From Sulfidibacter corallicola (GTDB taxonomy: Bacteria > Acidobacteriota > Holophagae > Acanthopleuribacterales > Acanthopleuribacteraceae), in assembly GCF_017498545.1 (NCBI RefSeq), contig NZ_CP071793.1, positions 744,001 through 808,000 on the forward strand: DNA of 64,000 nt, given 5' to 3'. Each line of letters opens with the position of its first letter. The first letter of the stretch is position 1. Of this stretch, positions 36,667 to 46,039 are shown piece after piece. The notes under the pieces were generated by a model. That model saw only the letters and a program-made list of their open reading frames with translations. It searched no databases and was not told the DNA's origin. Both the position numbers and the translations under genes were made by a program.

Positions 36667-37863
36667 ATGTTCCGTCTAATTTTGGCCTCGATGGCGACCA
36701 TGCTGACGTTCCCCATTTTTGCCGGCGTCGATTTGGATGCGCGTACCTTCGTGTACCATCAAGAGAAGCTCTCCTCCACCAACTACACCACCGTTCCGGG
36801 CAATAAGGACACCACCAGCGATCCTGGATGGTGGCTTTGGGAAGAAACCGGAAGCTTCGATCTCCCGGATCTTCTCGGCACGGATTTCCCCGACACCGCG
36901 ACCCACGTCGTCATTCGCGCCCAGGTCGATGTCAATGGGTTGGCCAATGGGTTCACCGACCTGTACATGGATGCCTATCCCGCACTGGGCGACTTCACCG
37001 GATTCGAAAACTCGGACAACCATTGCGGTCATACCGACGTGGAAAATGGTCTCGAGTCTCAGGTCTGGCCGACGGTGGTCGTACCCTTGGACGACGACGG
37101 CCTGATCGGTTGGAAATTGAAGTTCAAGCTGTTGGCCAATTCATCCCTGGGCCTCACCACCCTGGAATTCTGGATCGACGGCTTCTATCAAACGGCAACC
37201 CGCCAGGATGTCTGGAACGAAACCGCCACCGGCGTCTATCTGGTGCCGGATCACGAGGACGTGGGCATCGGTACCTTCAGCCCGCAAACCAAGGTTCACG
37301 TGGAGTCGGGCACCGACGCGATGGTGCGGATCGAAACCACCAATGCCGCCGGAGATGCGGGCGTCGAGTTCAAGAACAGCCATGCCAACGTGAATCAAGC
37401 CTACAGCCTGTTCAACCACAACAACGACGGCAAGCTTTTCCTGTGGGACGACACGGCCAATGCCTGCCGGCTCTCCGTGCAAACCAACGGCAACATCGGC
37501 ATCGGACGCACCGACGCCAGCCACCCCATTCACATGAGCAGCGGCGCCCACGTCACCTCCGGAGGGGTATGGACCAACGCCTCCTCGCGGGCACTCAAGC
37601 ATCGGATCGCCGATCTCAGCCCGACCGAGGCCCAGAGCGCCCTGATGCGGCTTCAGCCGAAGCGCTACCAGTACCTCGCCGAGCCCGGTGAGGAATATTT
37701 GGGCTTCATCGCCGAAGACGTGCCGGACCTGGTGGCCATGACCGGCCGCAAAAGCCTGAGCGCCATGGACCTGGCCGCCTTGTTGACGACCGTGGTCCAA
37801 GCTCAGGCCAAGGAACTGGAGCGCCTGGAGGCCCAGATCCAGCAACTGCAACAAGACAAGTAA
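36667..37863 (+). CDS. Secreted protein with C-terminal S74 intramolecular chaperone
   Basis: 398 residues. ATG 36667 has TTAAGGAGTTTTCC upstream; an in-frame ATG at 36643 has no such site. A signal peptide (MFRLILASMATMLTFPIFAG) leads to a beta-rich region. Next come repeats of the VGIGTFSPQTKVHVESG type common in bacterial surface proteins (GIGRTDASHPIHMSSG), and then a C-terminal S74 domain beginning at SSRALKHRI, with LMRLQPKRYQYLAEPGEEYLGFIAEDV and a final coiled coil. In phage endosialidase the S74 domain cleaves itself with a Ser/Lys pair five residues apart. The same spacing (first Ser of SSRALK to its Lys) is present here, so trimerisation and self-cleavage are plausible. It has no phage neighbours. 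Confidence 0.82.
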   Translation: MFRLILASMATMLTFPIFAGVDLDARTFVYHQEKLSSTNYTTVPGNKDTTSDPGWWLWEETGSFDLPDLLGTDFPDTATHVVIRAQVDVNGLANGFTDLYMDAYPALGDFTGFENSDNHCGHTDVENGLESQVWPTVVVPLDDDGLIGWKLKFKLLANSSLGLTTLEFWIDGFYQTATRQDVWNETATGVYLVPDHEDVGIGTFSPQTKVHVESGTDAMVRIETTNAAGDAGVEFKNSHANVNQAYSLFNHNNDGKLFLWDDTANACRLSVQTNGNIGIGRTDASHPIHMSSGAHVTSGGVWTNASSRALKHRIADLSPTEAQSALMRLQPKRYQYLAEPGEEYLGFIAEDVPDLVAMTGRKSLSAMDLAALLTTVVQAQAKELERLEAQIQQLQQDK

Positions 37864-37886
37864 ACGAAGTCACGCTTTGATGAATG

Positions 37887-37916
37887 CGCCACCGATGCCT
37901 CGCCGCATCGGTGGCG
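37887..37916. terminator. Hairpin between convergent genes
   Basis: A perfect 12-bp stem, CGCCACCGATGC with GCATCGGTGGCG, around a 6-nt loop. No good T-run on either strand, so it may slow rather than fully terminate transcription. It sits between the S74 gene and the LysR gene. Confidence 0.55.
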
Positions 37917-37932
37917 TGCTGCGTTTAGGTCG

Positions 37933-38823
37933 TCATCGATCGCTGAACTCCCGTGCCATCTCGTGCCACAGCTCGCTGGCGACCCGTCCCGGTGGGCGTT
38001 CCGTCAGGCGGGCCAGGTAGATCGGGAGTTCCACCTGGTGGGTGAAACTGCCCGTGAGCGGCAACAGCGTTCCGGATTTCAGCTCCGCCTCGATCATATG
38101 ATCCGGCAACGCCCCCCAACCCAGGCCTGCCAGAATGATTTCCTTCTTGATCCACGGATCGCCCACCGACCAATGGCGCCCGCCCTCCAGCATGCCGCCC
38201 GTATCGATTTTCGGCATGTGGCGGGTGGTATCGCGCACCACCACCTGCACGAAGCCACGCATATCCTCGAGCGTGGGTTCCCGGTCCAGGCGGAAGGCCG
38301 CGAAGTTCGGTGCGGCGACCGAGAGCATGGTCACGTTGCCCAGAGGGATCTTGGTGAGGCTCGTACCGATTCCGCGAGGCAATGCGAGCAGGGCCAGGTC
38401 CACCTCGCCGTCCAACAGGCGCTCGATGGTCCCGCCCATCACTTCGAAACCGATGCGCAGGCGAGTGGCGGGATGGGATTCGTCGAAGCGCCGCAAAAAA
38501 TCCAGGATGATCGGCATCGGGCAAATGGAGTTGACGGCGATGCGTAATTCGGGTTCGCATCCCTGGGCCAGATTGGCGGCCAGGTCCTCCAGCCCGCGCG
38601 CCTGACGCAGCACCGACTGCGCCTTTTCCAGGATGGCCCGGCCCGCTTCGGTCAGCACCGGTCGGTACCCATCGCGTGAAAACAGTTTGAGGTTCAGTTC
38701 CTCTTCCAGCTTGCGGACGGCGGCGCTGATGGCCGGCTGGGTGCGAAAAAGCGCTTCCGATGCGGCCCGAAAACTGCCTGTCCGCACGATGGTCTCCAAA
38801 ACGATCAGTTGATCAAGCGTCAC
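37933..38823 (-). CDS. LysR-family transcriptional regulator
   Basis: 296 residues. GTG 38823 is preferred because GGAGG is six bases upstream and the protein then begins VTLDQLIVLETIVRTGSFRAASEAL, the classic LysR helix-turn-helix start. QPAISAAVRKLEEELNLKLFSR completes the DNA-binding region. The C-terminal part (about 90-290) is a periplasmic-binding-like effector domain. It is divergent from the DoxX-like gene, 358 bp away, the usual arrangement for a LysR regulator and its target. Confidence 0.92.
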   Translation of the reverse strand: MTLDQLIVLETIVRTGSFRAASEALFRTQPAISAAVRKLEEELNLKLFSRDGYRPVLTEAGRAILEKAQSVLRQARGLEDLAANLAQGCEPELRIAVNSICPMPIILDFLRRFDESHPATRLRIGFEVMGGTIERLLDGEVDLALLALPRGIGTSLTKIPLGNVTMLSVAAPNFAAFRLDREPTLEDMRGFVQVVVRDTTRHMPKIDTGGMLEGGRHWSVGDPWIKKEIILAGLGWGALPDHMIEAELKSGTLLPLTGSFTHQVELPIYLARLTERPPGRVASELWHEMAREFSDR

Positions 38824-38860
38824 CACGAGCCTCCCATTCGACGTGTGTATGCTTGAGCCC

Positions 38861-39000
38861 GTGCCCATCCAAAATCGGAAAGATTCACCTGGCCCGGTCG
38901 ATTTGCTTCGCGGTTCACCGGGTCAGATCTCGGCAAGGCGTGTACCCGTAGATGATTAGCTGAAATCTGATGGCTGGCTGCTGATACCGGTTCGCATTGG
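38861..39000. repeat. Family B repeat, partial
   Basis: Left arm GTGCCCATCCA at 38861 but no matching right arm, followed by the family B tail (GGGTCAGATCTCGGCAAGG, TAGATGATTAGCTGAAATC, CTGATACCGG, GCATTGGG). It lies in the divergent LysR/DoxX gap. Confidence 0.65.
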
Positions 39001-39181
39001 GAACTCCGACGATTCCCAAAAACCATGTCAAAGAACCCGTTACTGGACGAGCACGAGCGAGGCATGCCGATACCCATGTTATAAAAAAAAATGATCAAGA
39101 TGATTGAAAAAGGAAACTTTTATTTGTGTTGGCGGCGGCGTATCTTGAGTTCAGACACAACGAAACGCTCGGGAGGTAGAC

Positions 39182-39589
39182 ATGAGCGACAACACCAAAA
39201 AGTATCTCGTCTTTGCGGCACAAGGCATTCTGGGAATCATCTTCTTTGTCATGGGCGGATTGAACGGTTTCTTCCATTTCATGGAGCCGCCCACCCCCTC
39301 CGCATCGGCCGGTGCCTTCATGGGTGCGATGGCAGCCACCGGTTATTTTTTCCCGCTGGTCAAGAGCATCGAGTTGGTGGGCGGTGGTTTGCTGCTGGTC
39401 AACCGCTTCGTACCCTTCGCACTGGTTCTGTTGGCGCCGATCATCGTGGGCATTTTCACCCTGCACCTGTTCCTCGATCCGGGCGCCCTGGGGCTTTCCA
39501 TCTTGACGGTGGCCTTGGAAGTCTTCCTCGCCGTGATGTATCGCGACAACTACAAAGGCATGTTCGCCATGAAGGCCGCACCGGCCTGA
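39182..39589 (+). CDS. DoxX-like membrane protein
   Basis: 135 residues with GGGAGGTAGAC upstream of the ATG. Four hydrophobic helices are visible: YLVFAAQGILGIIFFVMGGLNG, GAFMGAMAATGYFFPLVKSIELVGG, FVPFALVLLAPIIVGIFTLHL and GLSILTVALEVFLAVM. Size, helix count and the GxxFxxxGxxG pattern at the start fit the DoxX/DoxD-like family, whose members are often linked to redox or thiol stress. The exact role is unknown. It may be under control of the divergent LysR gene. Confidence 0.75.
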   Translation: MSDNTKKYLVFAAQGILGIIFFVMGGLNGFFHFMEPPTPSASAGAFMGAMAATGYFFPLVKSIELVGGGLLLVNRFVPFALVLLAPIIVGIFTLHLFLDPGALGLSILTVALEVFLAVMYRDNYKGMFAMKAAPA

Positions 39590-39672
39590 GCGCGAGGCGT
39601 GCCGCTGGGGGCCGTTCGTCACGGGAACCGCGAACGGCCCTCGGGAAATGGCAAAACGAAACGAGACAAAGG

Positions 39673-39712
39673 AAAGGCGGATTCACGGTCGAGACGTGAA
39701 TCCGCCTTTTTT
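39673..39712 (+). terminator. Terminator between DoxX-like gene and glgP
   Basis: AAAGGCGGATTCACG pairs with CGTGAATCCGCCTTT around a 7-nt loop, with six T on the plus strand. On the minus strand the tail is TTTCCTTT, so it may also serve the convergent glgP. Confidence 0.85.
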
Positions 39713-39740
39713 GTTGGTTCTTGGCGGGAAGGGGAGGGGG

Positions 39741-42206
39741 TCAGTCGACCCTACAGGGCTCGACCTTCCAGATGTCGCGCGCGTATTCGGCGATGGTGCG
39801 GTCCGAACTGAACTTGCCGGAACTGGCCGTATTCAGCACGGCCCGACGGGTCCATTCCTCGCGATCGCGATACAGCTTCTGGATGCGCTGTTGGGCTTCG
39901 GCGTAGGCGGGTAGGTCGGCGAGCAGCAGATAGCGATCGCCGCCCTCGAGCAGGGAATGGCGAATCGGCTCGAAAATCCCGCGCTCGAGAACGCTGAAGT
40001 GATCGGAGAAGATCAGGTCCAGGGCCTCGCGCACTTCCTCGTTGCGCTGGTAGTAGTCGTAGGGATTGTAGTGTTCGCCGAGATCCTTGGCTTCCTGGGC
40101 GTTGAGCCCGAAGATGAACATGTTCTCGGAGCCCACTTCCTCGGCCATCTCCACGTTGGCGCCGTCCAGGGTGCCCACGGTGAGCGCCCCGTTGAGCATG
40201 AACTTCATGTTCCCGGTACCCGAGGCTTCGGTGCCGGCGGTGGAGATCTGCTCGGAGACATCGGTCGCCGGAATCAGCTTTTCGGCGAGGGTGACGCGGT
40301 AGTTGGGGAGGAAACGGACCTGGAGTTTGTGGCGCACGGTCTCGTCGCGGTTGATCATGTCGCCGATGTTGTTGATCAACTTGATGATCAGTTTCGCCAT
40401 GAAGTAGCCGGGCGCGGCCTTGGCGCCGAAGAGGAAGGCCTGGGGATGGAAATCCATGTCGGGGTTCTTGCGCAGCCGGTTGTAGAGCATGACGATGTGA
40501 ATCGCGTTCATGAGCTGGCGCTTGTACTCGTGGAGGCGCTTGATTTGGACGTCGAAGATCCAGGTGGGATCCACGTCCCAGTTCCAAGTGGCCTTCATGT
40601 AGTCGGACAGGGACTTCTTGGCCTGGTACTTGACGTCGCGGAAGCGCTCGCGAAAGCCGGAGTCGTCCGCATGGGTCTCGAGCTTGGTGAGGCTGCCGAG
40701 ATCGGTGATCCATGAGTCGCCGATGGTCTCGGTGATGAGTTGCGCCAGCGGCGGATTCGACTCCAGCAGCCAGCGGCGCTGGGTGATGCCGTTGGTCTTG
40801 GCGTTGAAGCGGCTGGGATACATGTCGGCGAAATCGGGCACGACCCGTTCCTTGAGCAGGCGGGTGTGGATTTCGGCCACGCCGTTGGTGGAATGGGAAC
40901 CGACGATCGCCAGGTGGGCCATGCGCACCATGCGGTGCTCGCCCTCCTCGATGATGCTCATGCGGCCGACGCGGTGCATGTCGCCGGGGAAGGCCGCGGC
41001 CACGTCCTTGATGAAGCGTTGGTTGATTTCGTAGATGATCTGCAGGTGCCGGGGCAGCAGCTTCTCGATCAACTCCACGGACCACTTCTCCAGTGCCTCG
41101 GGCATCAGGGTGTGGTTGGTGTAGCCCAAGGTGCGGACCGTGATGTCCCAGGCCCGCTCCCAGTCCAGGCCCTCCACGTCGACGAGCAGGCGCATCAATT
41201 CGGGGACCGCGAGGGAGGGATGGGTGTCGTTGAGCTGGATGGCGACCAGGTCGGGGAAATCGTCCCAGTTCTGGGAATCGGTTTTGAAGCGGCGGATGAT
41301 GTCCTGCAGGGAGCAGGAGACGAACAGGTATTGCTGGCGCAGCCGCAGCTCCTTGCCCAGGTAGTGCAGGTCGTTGGGATAGAGGACCTTGGTGAGGTTT
41401 TCGGCGGTGACCTTGTGCTCGACCGCGTTGATGTAGTCGCCCTTGTTGAAGTCCTCGAAATCAAAATCTTCGTGGGCGTGGGCGGTCCACAGCCGCAGGG
41501 TGTTGACCGTCTTGCCGCCGTAGCCGACGATGGGCACGTCGTAGGGAATGCCGATCACGGGATGGGCGTCGACCCAGCGGGGGGTGAGCCGGCCCTGCGC
41601 GTCCTTCTCCAGTTCGACCCGTCCGCCGAACTGAACCTTGAATTGCAGGCTCATGCGCGGGGTTTCCCAGACATTGCCCCATTTCAGCCAATCGTCGGGT
41701 TGTTCGACCTGGCGTCCCTTCTCGATCTCCTGGCGGAAAATGCCGTAGTTGTAGCGAATCCCGTAGCCGAAGGCCGGGATGTCGAGCGTGGCCATGGAGT
41801 CGATGAAACAGGCGGCCAGGCGACCCAAACCGCCGTTGCCCAGGCCCATGTCGTGTTCTTCGTCGCGCAACGCCTCGTAGTCGAAGCCCAGCTCGGTCAC
41901 GGCACGGCGGACTTGATCGTCGATGCGCAGATTGAGGACGTTGTTGTGCAGGACGCGACCCATCAGGAATTCCAGGGAAAGGTAATACACGCGTTTGGCT
42001 TTGCGTTGGTGATGGGTTTGCTGGGTGGTGAGCCACCGGTCGATGAGCCGGTCGCGAATGGTGTAAGCCAGTGCCTGGTAATGATCCAACTGAGTGGCGC
42101 TGTATTGATCTTTCGCCAAAGTGAAATTGAGATGGTCTTGAAAGTCCTTGCGGATGGAATCGGCGTCCATGCCGCGGCGAACTTGATTGTGATCAATTGC
42201 AGTCAT
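39741..42206 (-). CDS. glgP: Glycogen/alpha-glucan phosphorylase
   Basis: 821 residues, normal for the bacterial enzyme, which releases glucose-1-phosphate from glycogen or maltodextrins in the cytoplasm using pyridoxal phosphate. Family landmarks are YYLSLEFLMGR, the DMGLGNGGLGRLAACFIDSM loop, QLNDTHPSLAVPELMR, and the cofactor site EASGTGNMKFMLNG with Lys668 as the Schiff-base lysine. The start has AAGGTAGCA upstream. It stands alone with no other glycogen gene nearby. Confidence 0.97.
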   Translation of the reverse strand: MTAIDHNQVRRGMDADSIRKDFQDHLNFTLAKDQYSATQLDHYQALAYTIRDRLIDRWLTTQQTHHQRKAKRVYYLSLEFLMGRVLHNNVLNLRIDDQVRRAVTELGFDYEALRDEEHDMGLGNGGLGRLAACFIDSMATLDIPAFGYGIRYNYGIFRQEIEKGRQVEQPDDWLKWGNVWETPRMSLQFKVQFGGRVELEKDAQGRLTPRWVDAHPVIGIPYDVPIVGYGGKTVNTLRLWTAHAHEDFDFEDFNKGDYINAVEHKVTAENLTKVLYPNDLHYLGKELRLRQQYLFVSCSLQDIIRRFKTDSQNWDDFPDLVAIQLNDTHPSLAVPELMRLLVDVEGLDWERAWDITVRTLGYTNHTLMPEALEKWSVELIEKLLPRHLQIIYEINQRFIKDVAAAFPGDMHRVGRMSIIEEGEHRMVRMAHLAIVGSHSTNGVAEIHTRLLKERVVPDFADMYPSRFNAKTNGITQRRWLLESNPPLAQLITETIGDSWITDLGSLTKLETHADDSGFRERFRDVKYQAKKSLSDYMKATWNWDVDPTWIFDVQIKRLHEYKRQLMNAIHIVMLYNRLRKNPDMDFHPQAFLFGAKAAPGYFMAKLIIKLINNIGDMINRDETVRHKLQVRFLPNYRVTLAEKLIPATDVSEQISTAGTEASGTGNMKFMLNGALTVGTLDGANVEMAEEVGSENMFIFGLNAQEAKDLGEHYNPYDYYQRNEEVREALDLIFSDHFSVLERGIFEPIRHSLLEGGDRYLLLADLPAYAEAQQRIQKLYRDREEWTRRAVLNTASSGKFSSDRTIAEYARDIWKVEPCRVD

Positions 42207-42876
42207 ATTGCTACCTTGTTTGCTTTCTCGTTTCGCTGGTGAGACTTGAGGACTTTGCTACCTGTTTGGGTTGAGATCCGGCGTAGTCGTGGGTCACGCG
42301 GCGTCACCCGTCGTCGAGGTCGCGGCGGGGCCGTGGATGCGCCTTGTGTAGTTCGGTGCCCGAGCAAAGGGGACGTCGCTGGGGGCGGGAGGTCGGGCGC
42401 ACATGGGTGACGTCGCCCGAACCCGCGTGGGACATGCCCTGACATGCTTTTCCGAAAACGAAAAGAGCCCGAAGGTTTGCCAATACTACGGAATTTCCGC
42501 TGCCAGTATAGCGAACGCACGCGAAGCGTGACAAGCCCGTTGCCGCAGCGCCCCATTTGGCCGTCCGGCGGCTGGGGACCAGGCGGTCACCGGCCCGGAG
42601 GCCTCAAAAAAACCTACCTTCCCGTGCCTGAATGGTGTAGTCTAGGTGTTTGATTGCCCCTTCTGCAAATACCTGAAAGCGTTCATTTGTCGTCACATCG
42701 AACGCCGTTGTCGGTCCAACCCGCCGGTTGCCACGACACGCTTCGGCTCATGAGGTTTTTTGCCGGTGGGGTCATCGTCGCTCGGTTCGTCAACCGGGCG
42801 GTTTTTTTCGTGGGGTGCGGTTGTCGCAGAGCCGATATGCAGGGCCCCCGCCGACATTCCCGGGAGGTAGAGGCCC
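42207..42876. other. Intergenic region between divergent glgP and DHH gene
   Basis: No convincing gene. Open frames on both strands have no binding sites and no protein-like composition. It should hold both promoters, though no clear one was identified. Confidence 0.4.
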
Positions 42877-43842
42877 ATGGCCGCGGAAATGGAACCATCA
42901 AGTCAGAAGAAGAAGTATCGGCTGGTCACCCGCAGTGATTTCGACGGGCTCGCCTGCGCGGTACTGTTCAAGGAGCTGGACATGATCAACGAGATCATGT
43001 TCGTTCACCCCAAGGACATGCAGGATGGCAAGATCGATGTGATCTCCACCGACATCACCACCAATCTTCCCTACGTGTCGGGCTGTCACCTGGCTTTCGA
43101 TCACCATTACAGCGAAACCTTGCGGACGCCGCTTTCCGAGCGCAAGAACCACATCATCGATCCCAATGCGCCCTCGGCCGCCCGCGTGGTGTACAACTAC
43201 TATGGTGGGCGCGACACCTTCCCCGACATCTCCGAGGAACTGATGTTCGCCGTCGACAAGGCCGATTCCGCCGATTTCACGATGGACGACGTGCTCGACC
43301 CCACCGGTTGGGTGCTGCTCAGTTTCCTGATGGACGCCCGCACCGGCCTGGGTCGCTTTCGCAAGTTCCGCATCTCCAACTACCAATTGATGATGGACCT
43401 CATCGATTATTGTAAAGGGCACACCATCGACGACATTCTCCAGTTGCCGGATGTCAAGGAACGGATGGACATGTATTTCTCCCACAAGGAGAAGTTCGAC
43501 GACCAGATTCGACGCTGCACCACGATGCACGGAACCCTGGCCGTCTTGGACCTGCGCGACGAGGAAGTCATCTACACCGGGAACCGATTCAAGATCTACG
43601 CGTTGTTTCCCGAATCGGAAGTCTCGATCCACGTCCTCTGGGGTTTGCGCAAGCAGAACACCGTGTTCGCGGTCGGTAAATCCATCTTCAATGCCGACCA
43701 TCCGGTCAATATCGGCGAGTTGATGCTGAAATACGGAGGTGGTGGTCACGCCGCTGCCGGTACCTGCCAGGTCGCCAACGACTCCGCCGACGAAAACCTG
43801 GAGAAATTGATCAAGGAAATTTCCGAAGCCAGAGATTCCTGA
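42877..43842 (+). CDS. DHH-family phosphoesterase
   Basis: 321 residues with GGGAGGTAGAGGCCC before the ATG. The DHH superfamily hydrolyses phosphodiesters or short polyphosphate with two metal ions. The motifs visible are SDFDGLACAVLF near 20, D75-H76-H77 in LAFDHHYSE, and the DHHA1 signature GGGGHAAAG with His291. The overall arrangement is like exopolyphosphatase-type or nanoRNase-like members. The substrate (pyrophosphate, polyphosphate, oligoribonucleotide or cyclic dinucleotide product) cannot be assigned from sequence. Confidence 0.85.
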   Translation: MAAEMEPSSQKKKYRLVTRSDFDGLACAVLFKELDMINEIMFVHPKDMQDGKIDVISTDITTNLPYVSGCHLAFDHHYSETLRTPLSERKNHIIDPNAPSAARVVYNYYGGRDTFPDISEELMFAVDKADSADFTMDDVLDPTGWVLLSFLMDARTGLGRFRKFRISNYQLMMDLIDYCKGHTIDDILQLPDVKERMDMYFSHKEKFDDQIRRCTTMHGTLAVLDLRDEEVIYTGNRFKIYALFPESEVSIHVLWGLRKQNTVFAVGKSIFNADHPVNIGELMLKYGGGGHAAAGTCQVANDSADENLEKLIKEISEARDS

Positions 43843-44104
43843 GCGAAATACGCCCTCATTCGGGTCCCTCGGGCCAAAATAGAGCCCGATTCGGTGGTTC
43901 CCGAGACAAATATGCCATCGAACGCTTCCCTTCCTTGACAAGCCTTTGGGAAGTTTGGTTTTTTATTACTTTTATCGTCGCGTCGCAGTGACTGACCAGG
44001 CGGCCCCACCTTTTTTCGATGAGTGAGCTTCACATGTTCGCGATTTTGGTTTGGTTTTGAGTTCGGCATCCATGGATGGTGTTGGTTCTGCCCGGAGGTC
44101 CTTG

Positions 44105-44899
44105 TTGTCTGAGAAGATGTTGACCCTGCCTTGTCACCACCGAATCAGGGACATTTGGCGGCATCCCTTGCCCGATCGGGCCTCCAAGCGCAGCGACCGC
44201 ATCGTGATCAAGACGATGGCTTGGGTCTGTAACCGCTATGTAGTGGACATCGAGAACGGTCTCGATGCGCTGGCACTGCCGGAAGATCCCTTCATCCTGG
44301 TCTTGAATCACAATCAACGCATCGAGGCGGTGGCCGTTCCAACGTTGTTGATGTATTATCGCGGCGGTCGGCCCGTTCACTTCATGGCCGATTGGAATTT
44401 CCTCATGATGCCGATCGTTGCTCAACTATACCGCAAAGCAGAAACTATCATCGTTACCAACAAAAGTGCCAAGCCAAAGTTTCTCAATATGTTCAAGCCA
44501 TTGTTTCGCGAGGAGCGTCCCGCCTTCGAGCGCGCTCTCGATCTCTTGCGAGCGGGTGCCTCGGTCGGGATTTTCCCCGAGGGCACCATCAATCGCAATC
44601 CCCACCGGCTTATGCGCGGCCTGCCAGGGGCTGCCGGACTGGCGCTTCGTTCCGGGGTCAAGGTCATCCCGGTCGGGATTCGTTTTCCCTACCTCGATCC
44701 CGCCAAGCCGATTTCCGACGGGGCCAAGATGTCGCTGCACGTCGGTAACCCGCTGGTGCCACCCAACGAACTCGGTATCGCCGATCCGACGCGTCATCAA
44801 ATCACGGAATTCCATCATCACATCATGACCGAATTAGCCGAGGTCTCCGGTAAATCCTGGGATCCCCATGCAAACAAGAGGAGGAAGTATGTCCTTTAA
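44105..44899 (+). CDS. PlsC-like 1-acylglycerol acyltransferase
   Basis: 264 residues from TTG 44105, which has GGAGG six bases upstream. TTG 44102 and ATG 44072 are alternatives, so the start is uncertain. The acyltransferase fold shows a variant of the catalytic HX4D motif, NHNQRIEAV, with Glu in place of Asp, and a second block FPEGTINRNPHRLMRG. A soluble or peripheral enzyme is suggested. The stop overlaps the start region of the GNAT gene by 11 bp, so the two are coupled. The Glu substitution and the partner suggest an amino-acid-lipid O-acyltransferase rather than the housekeeping PlsC. Confidence 0.8.
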   Translation: MSEKMLTLPCHHRIRDIWRHPLPDRASKRSDRIVIKTMAWVCNRYVVDIENGLDALALPEDPFILVLNHNQRIEAVAVPTLLMYYRGGRPVHFMADWNFLMMPIVAQLYRKAETIIVTNKSAKPKFLNMFKPLFREERPAFERALDLLRAGASVGIFPEGTINRNPHRLMRGLPGAAGLALRSGVKVIPVGIRFPYLDPAKPISDGAKMSLHVGNPLVPPNELGIADPTRHQITEFHHHIMTELAEVSGKSWDPHANKRRKYVL

Positions 44900-45545
44900 A
44901 GACGAATTATCGGTCTCCAAAATCAAGACATCCGAACAGAGGGAGGCCGCACTCGAAGTCATCCAGGCTGTTTTTCAGGAAGAAAAAGGCTGGGTTCCCG
45001 ACCGCGAAAAACTGCTGCCGGTCGAGGATCTGGAACGGGACGACGTCTCCTGGTTTGTCGTGACGCGAGACAAAAAAGCGCTTGGGGTCACCCGAGTTCT
45101 CTACACCCTGCCCATCGATCTCTACGAGGAGTACGGGTTCCAACCGGTGAATCCCGATTTGGACGTGGAAGCCTTCATCCGCAACAATCGCATCGCCGAG
45201 GTCGGTCGTTTCGCCGTGCTTCCCGAGTTCCGCCGCAAGATCCATGTGGCCGCGCTGCTCATGAAAGCCGCCAGCACCGAGACCGTGGAAAAGGGTTTTA
45301 CCCACTTCATCACCGACGTGTTCGAGTCCGACCCCAACACGCCTTACGGGTTCCACAAGCGGGTGCTCGGGTTCAAGGTCGTGGCCACGCACGATGTGGG
45401 CGAGCTGAAGTGCCAGAGCCGCCGCATCACCATGTTGCTCGACTTCAAGGAGGCCTTCAACTGCATGAAGCGCCGCAATAGCTGGGTGTTCCGGTTCATT
45501 ACCGAGGGCTGGAGCGACAAACTGATTCAGCATCTCAGTGCGTGA
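44889..45545 (+). CDS. GNAT-fold N-acyltransferase
   Basis: 218 residues from ATG 44889, with GAGGAGGAAG just upstream and the preceding gene's stop inside it. The core motif RIAEVGRFAVLPEFRRKIHVAALLMKAA and FITDVFESDPNTPYGFHKRVLGFKVV are typical of the N-acyl-amino-acid synthase/acyl-homoserine-lactone-synthase side of the GNAT superfamily. Together with the coupled PlsC-like enzyme it recalls the OlsB/OlsA pair that makes ornithine lipid, with an N-acylation step followed by O-acylation. This is inference; the amino-acid substrate is not known. Confidence 0.8.
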   Translation: MSFKDELSVSKIKTSEQREAALEVIQAVFQEEKGWVPDREKLLPVEDLERDDVSWFVVTRDKKALGVTRVLYTLPIDLYEEYGFQPVNPDLDVEAFIRNNRIAEVGRFAVLPEFRRKIHVAALLMKAASTETVEKGFTHFITDVFESDPNTPYGFHKRVLGFKVVATHDVGELKCQSRRITMLLDFKEAFNCMKRRNSWVFRFITEGWSDKLIQHLSA

Positions 45546-45815
45546 GGGCTCCGCTTGGATCCCACTCGGCTTCGGTCTGCTGAATCCGTCAGGTTCGGTC
45601 TTTTAGTGTTGTTGGACAACGCTTCCTTCCCCTAGATTTTCAAAAACCCGCGGCGGGCCTCGCACTCGAGGATGGCCCGCTTCCAGGGTGACCCATTTTT
45701 TTTGCGCCGGTATGGAGCCGAAAGCGGCACCCAGCCGGCGTTCTTCTTGCTCCCCCGTTCCGCGCCTGTCGCGACGCTCGGCCCCTTCGGCCCCGGCGTC
45801 GTATACTCTTAGCCA

Positions 45816-46011
45816 GTGCTCATCCGGAAACGGAAATCCCGCAGCTACCGAAGGGGCTCGGCTGGATGGGCACGGTACCGGGCATCGGGCGTCGGGTTTC
45901 AGCGTGTTTCACGAACGGCAAATGGGCTGGGATCCGATACCACGTTGCATGGGATGCCGGGCCGGTTCAGAGAACATCATGAAAAACCCCTATTTCCGGA
46001 TGGGCGCTAGC
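45816..46011. repeat. Family B repeat copy with second fragment
   Basis: A 58-bp inverted repeat at 45816-45873, arms GTGCTCATCCGG and GGCTGGATGGGCAC, the same length as the 23.4-kb copy. A further right-arm-like GGATGGGC lies near 46001. Positions 45949-45978 match the short sequence at 1834-1863. No gene is supported between 45546 and 46039. Confidence 0.7.
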
Positions 46012-46039
46012 CAGCCTTTTCCCACTCCTGAGGATTGAC

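Noticed and set aside
36667..37863. Prophage tail-spike remnant
   Set aside because: The S74 domain is phage-like, but a bacterial signal peptide is present and no phage structural, integrase or lysis gene lies nearby.
40740..42242. Long plus-strand open frame opposite glgP
   Set aside because: Same shadow effect, with a Val/Asp/His-rich product, no binding site, and an intact glycogen phosphorylase on the other strand.
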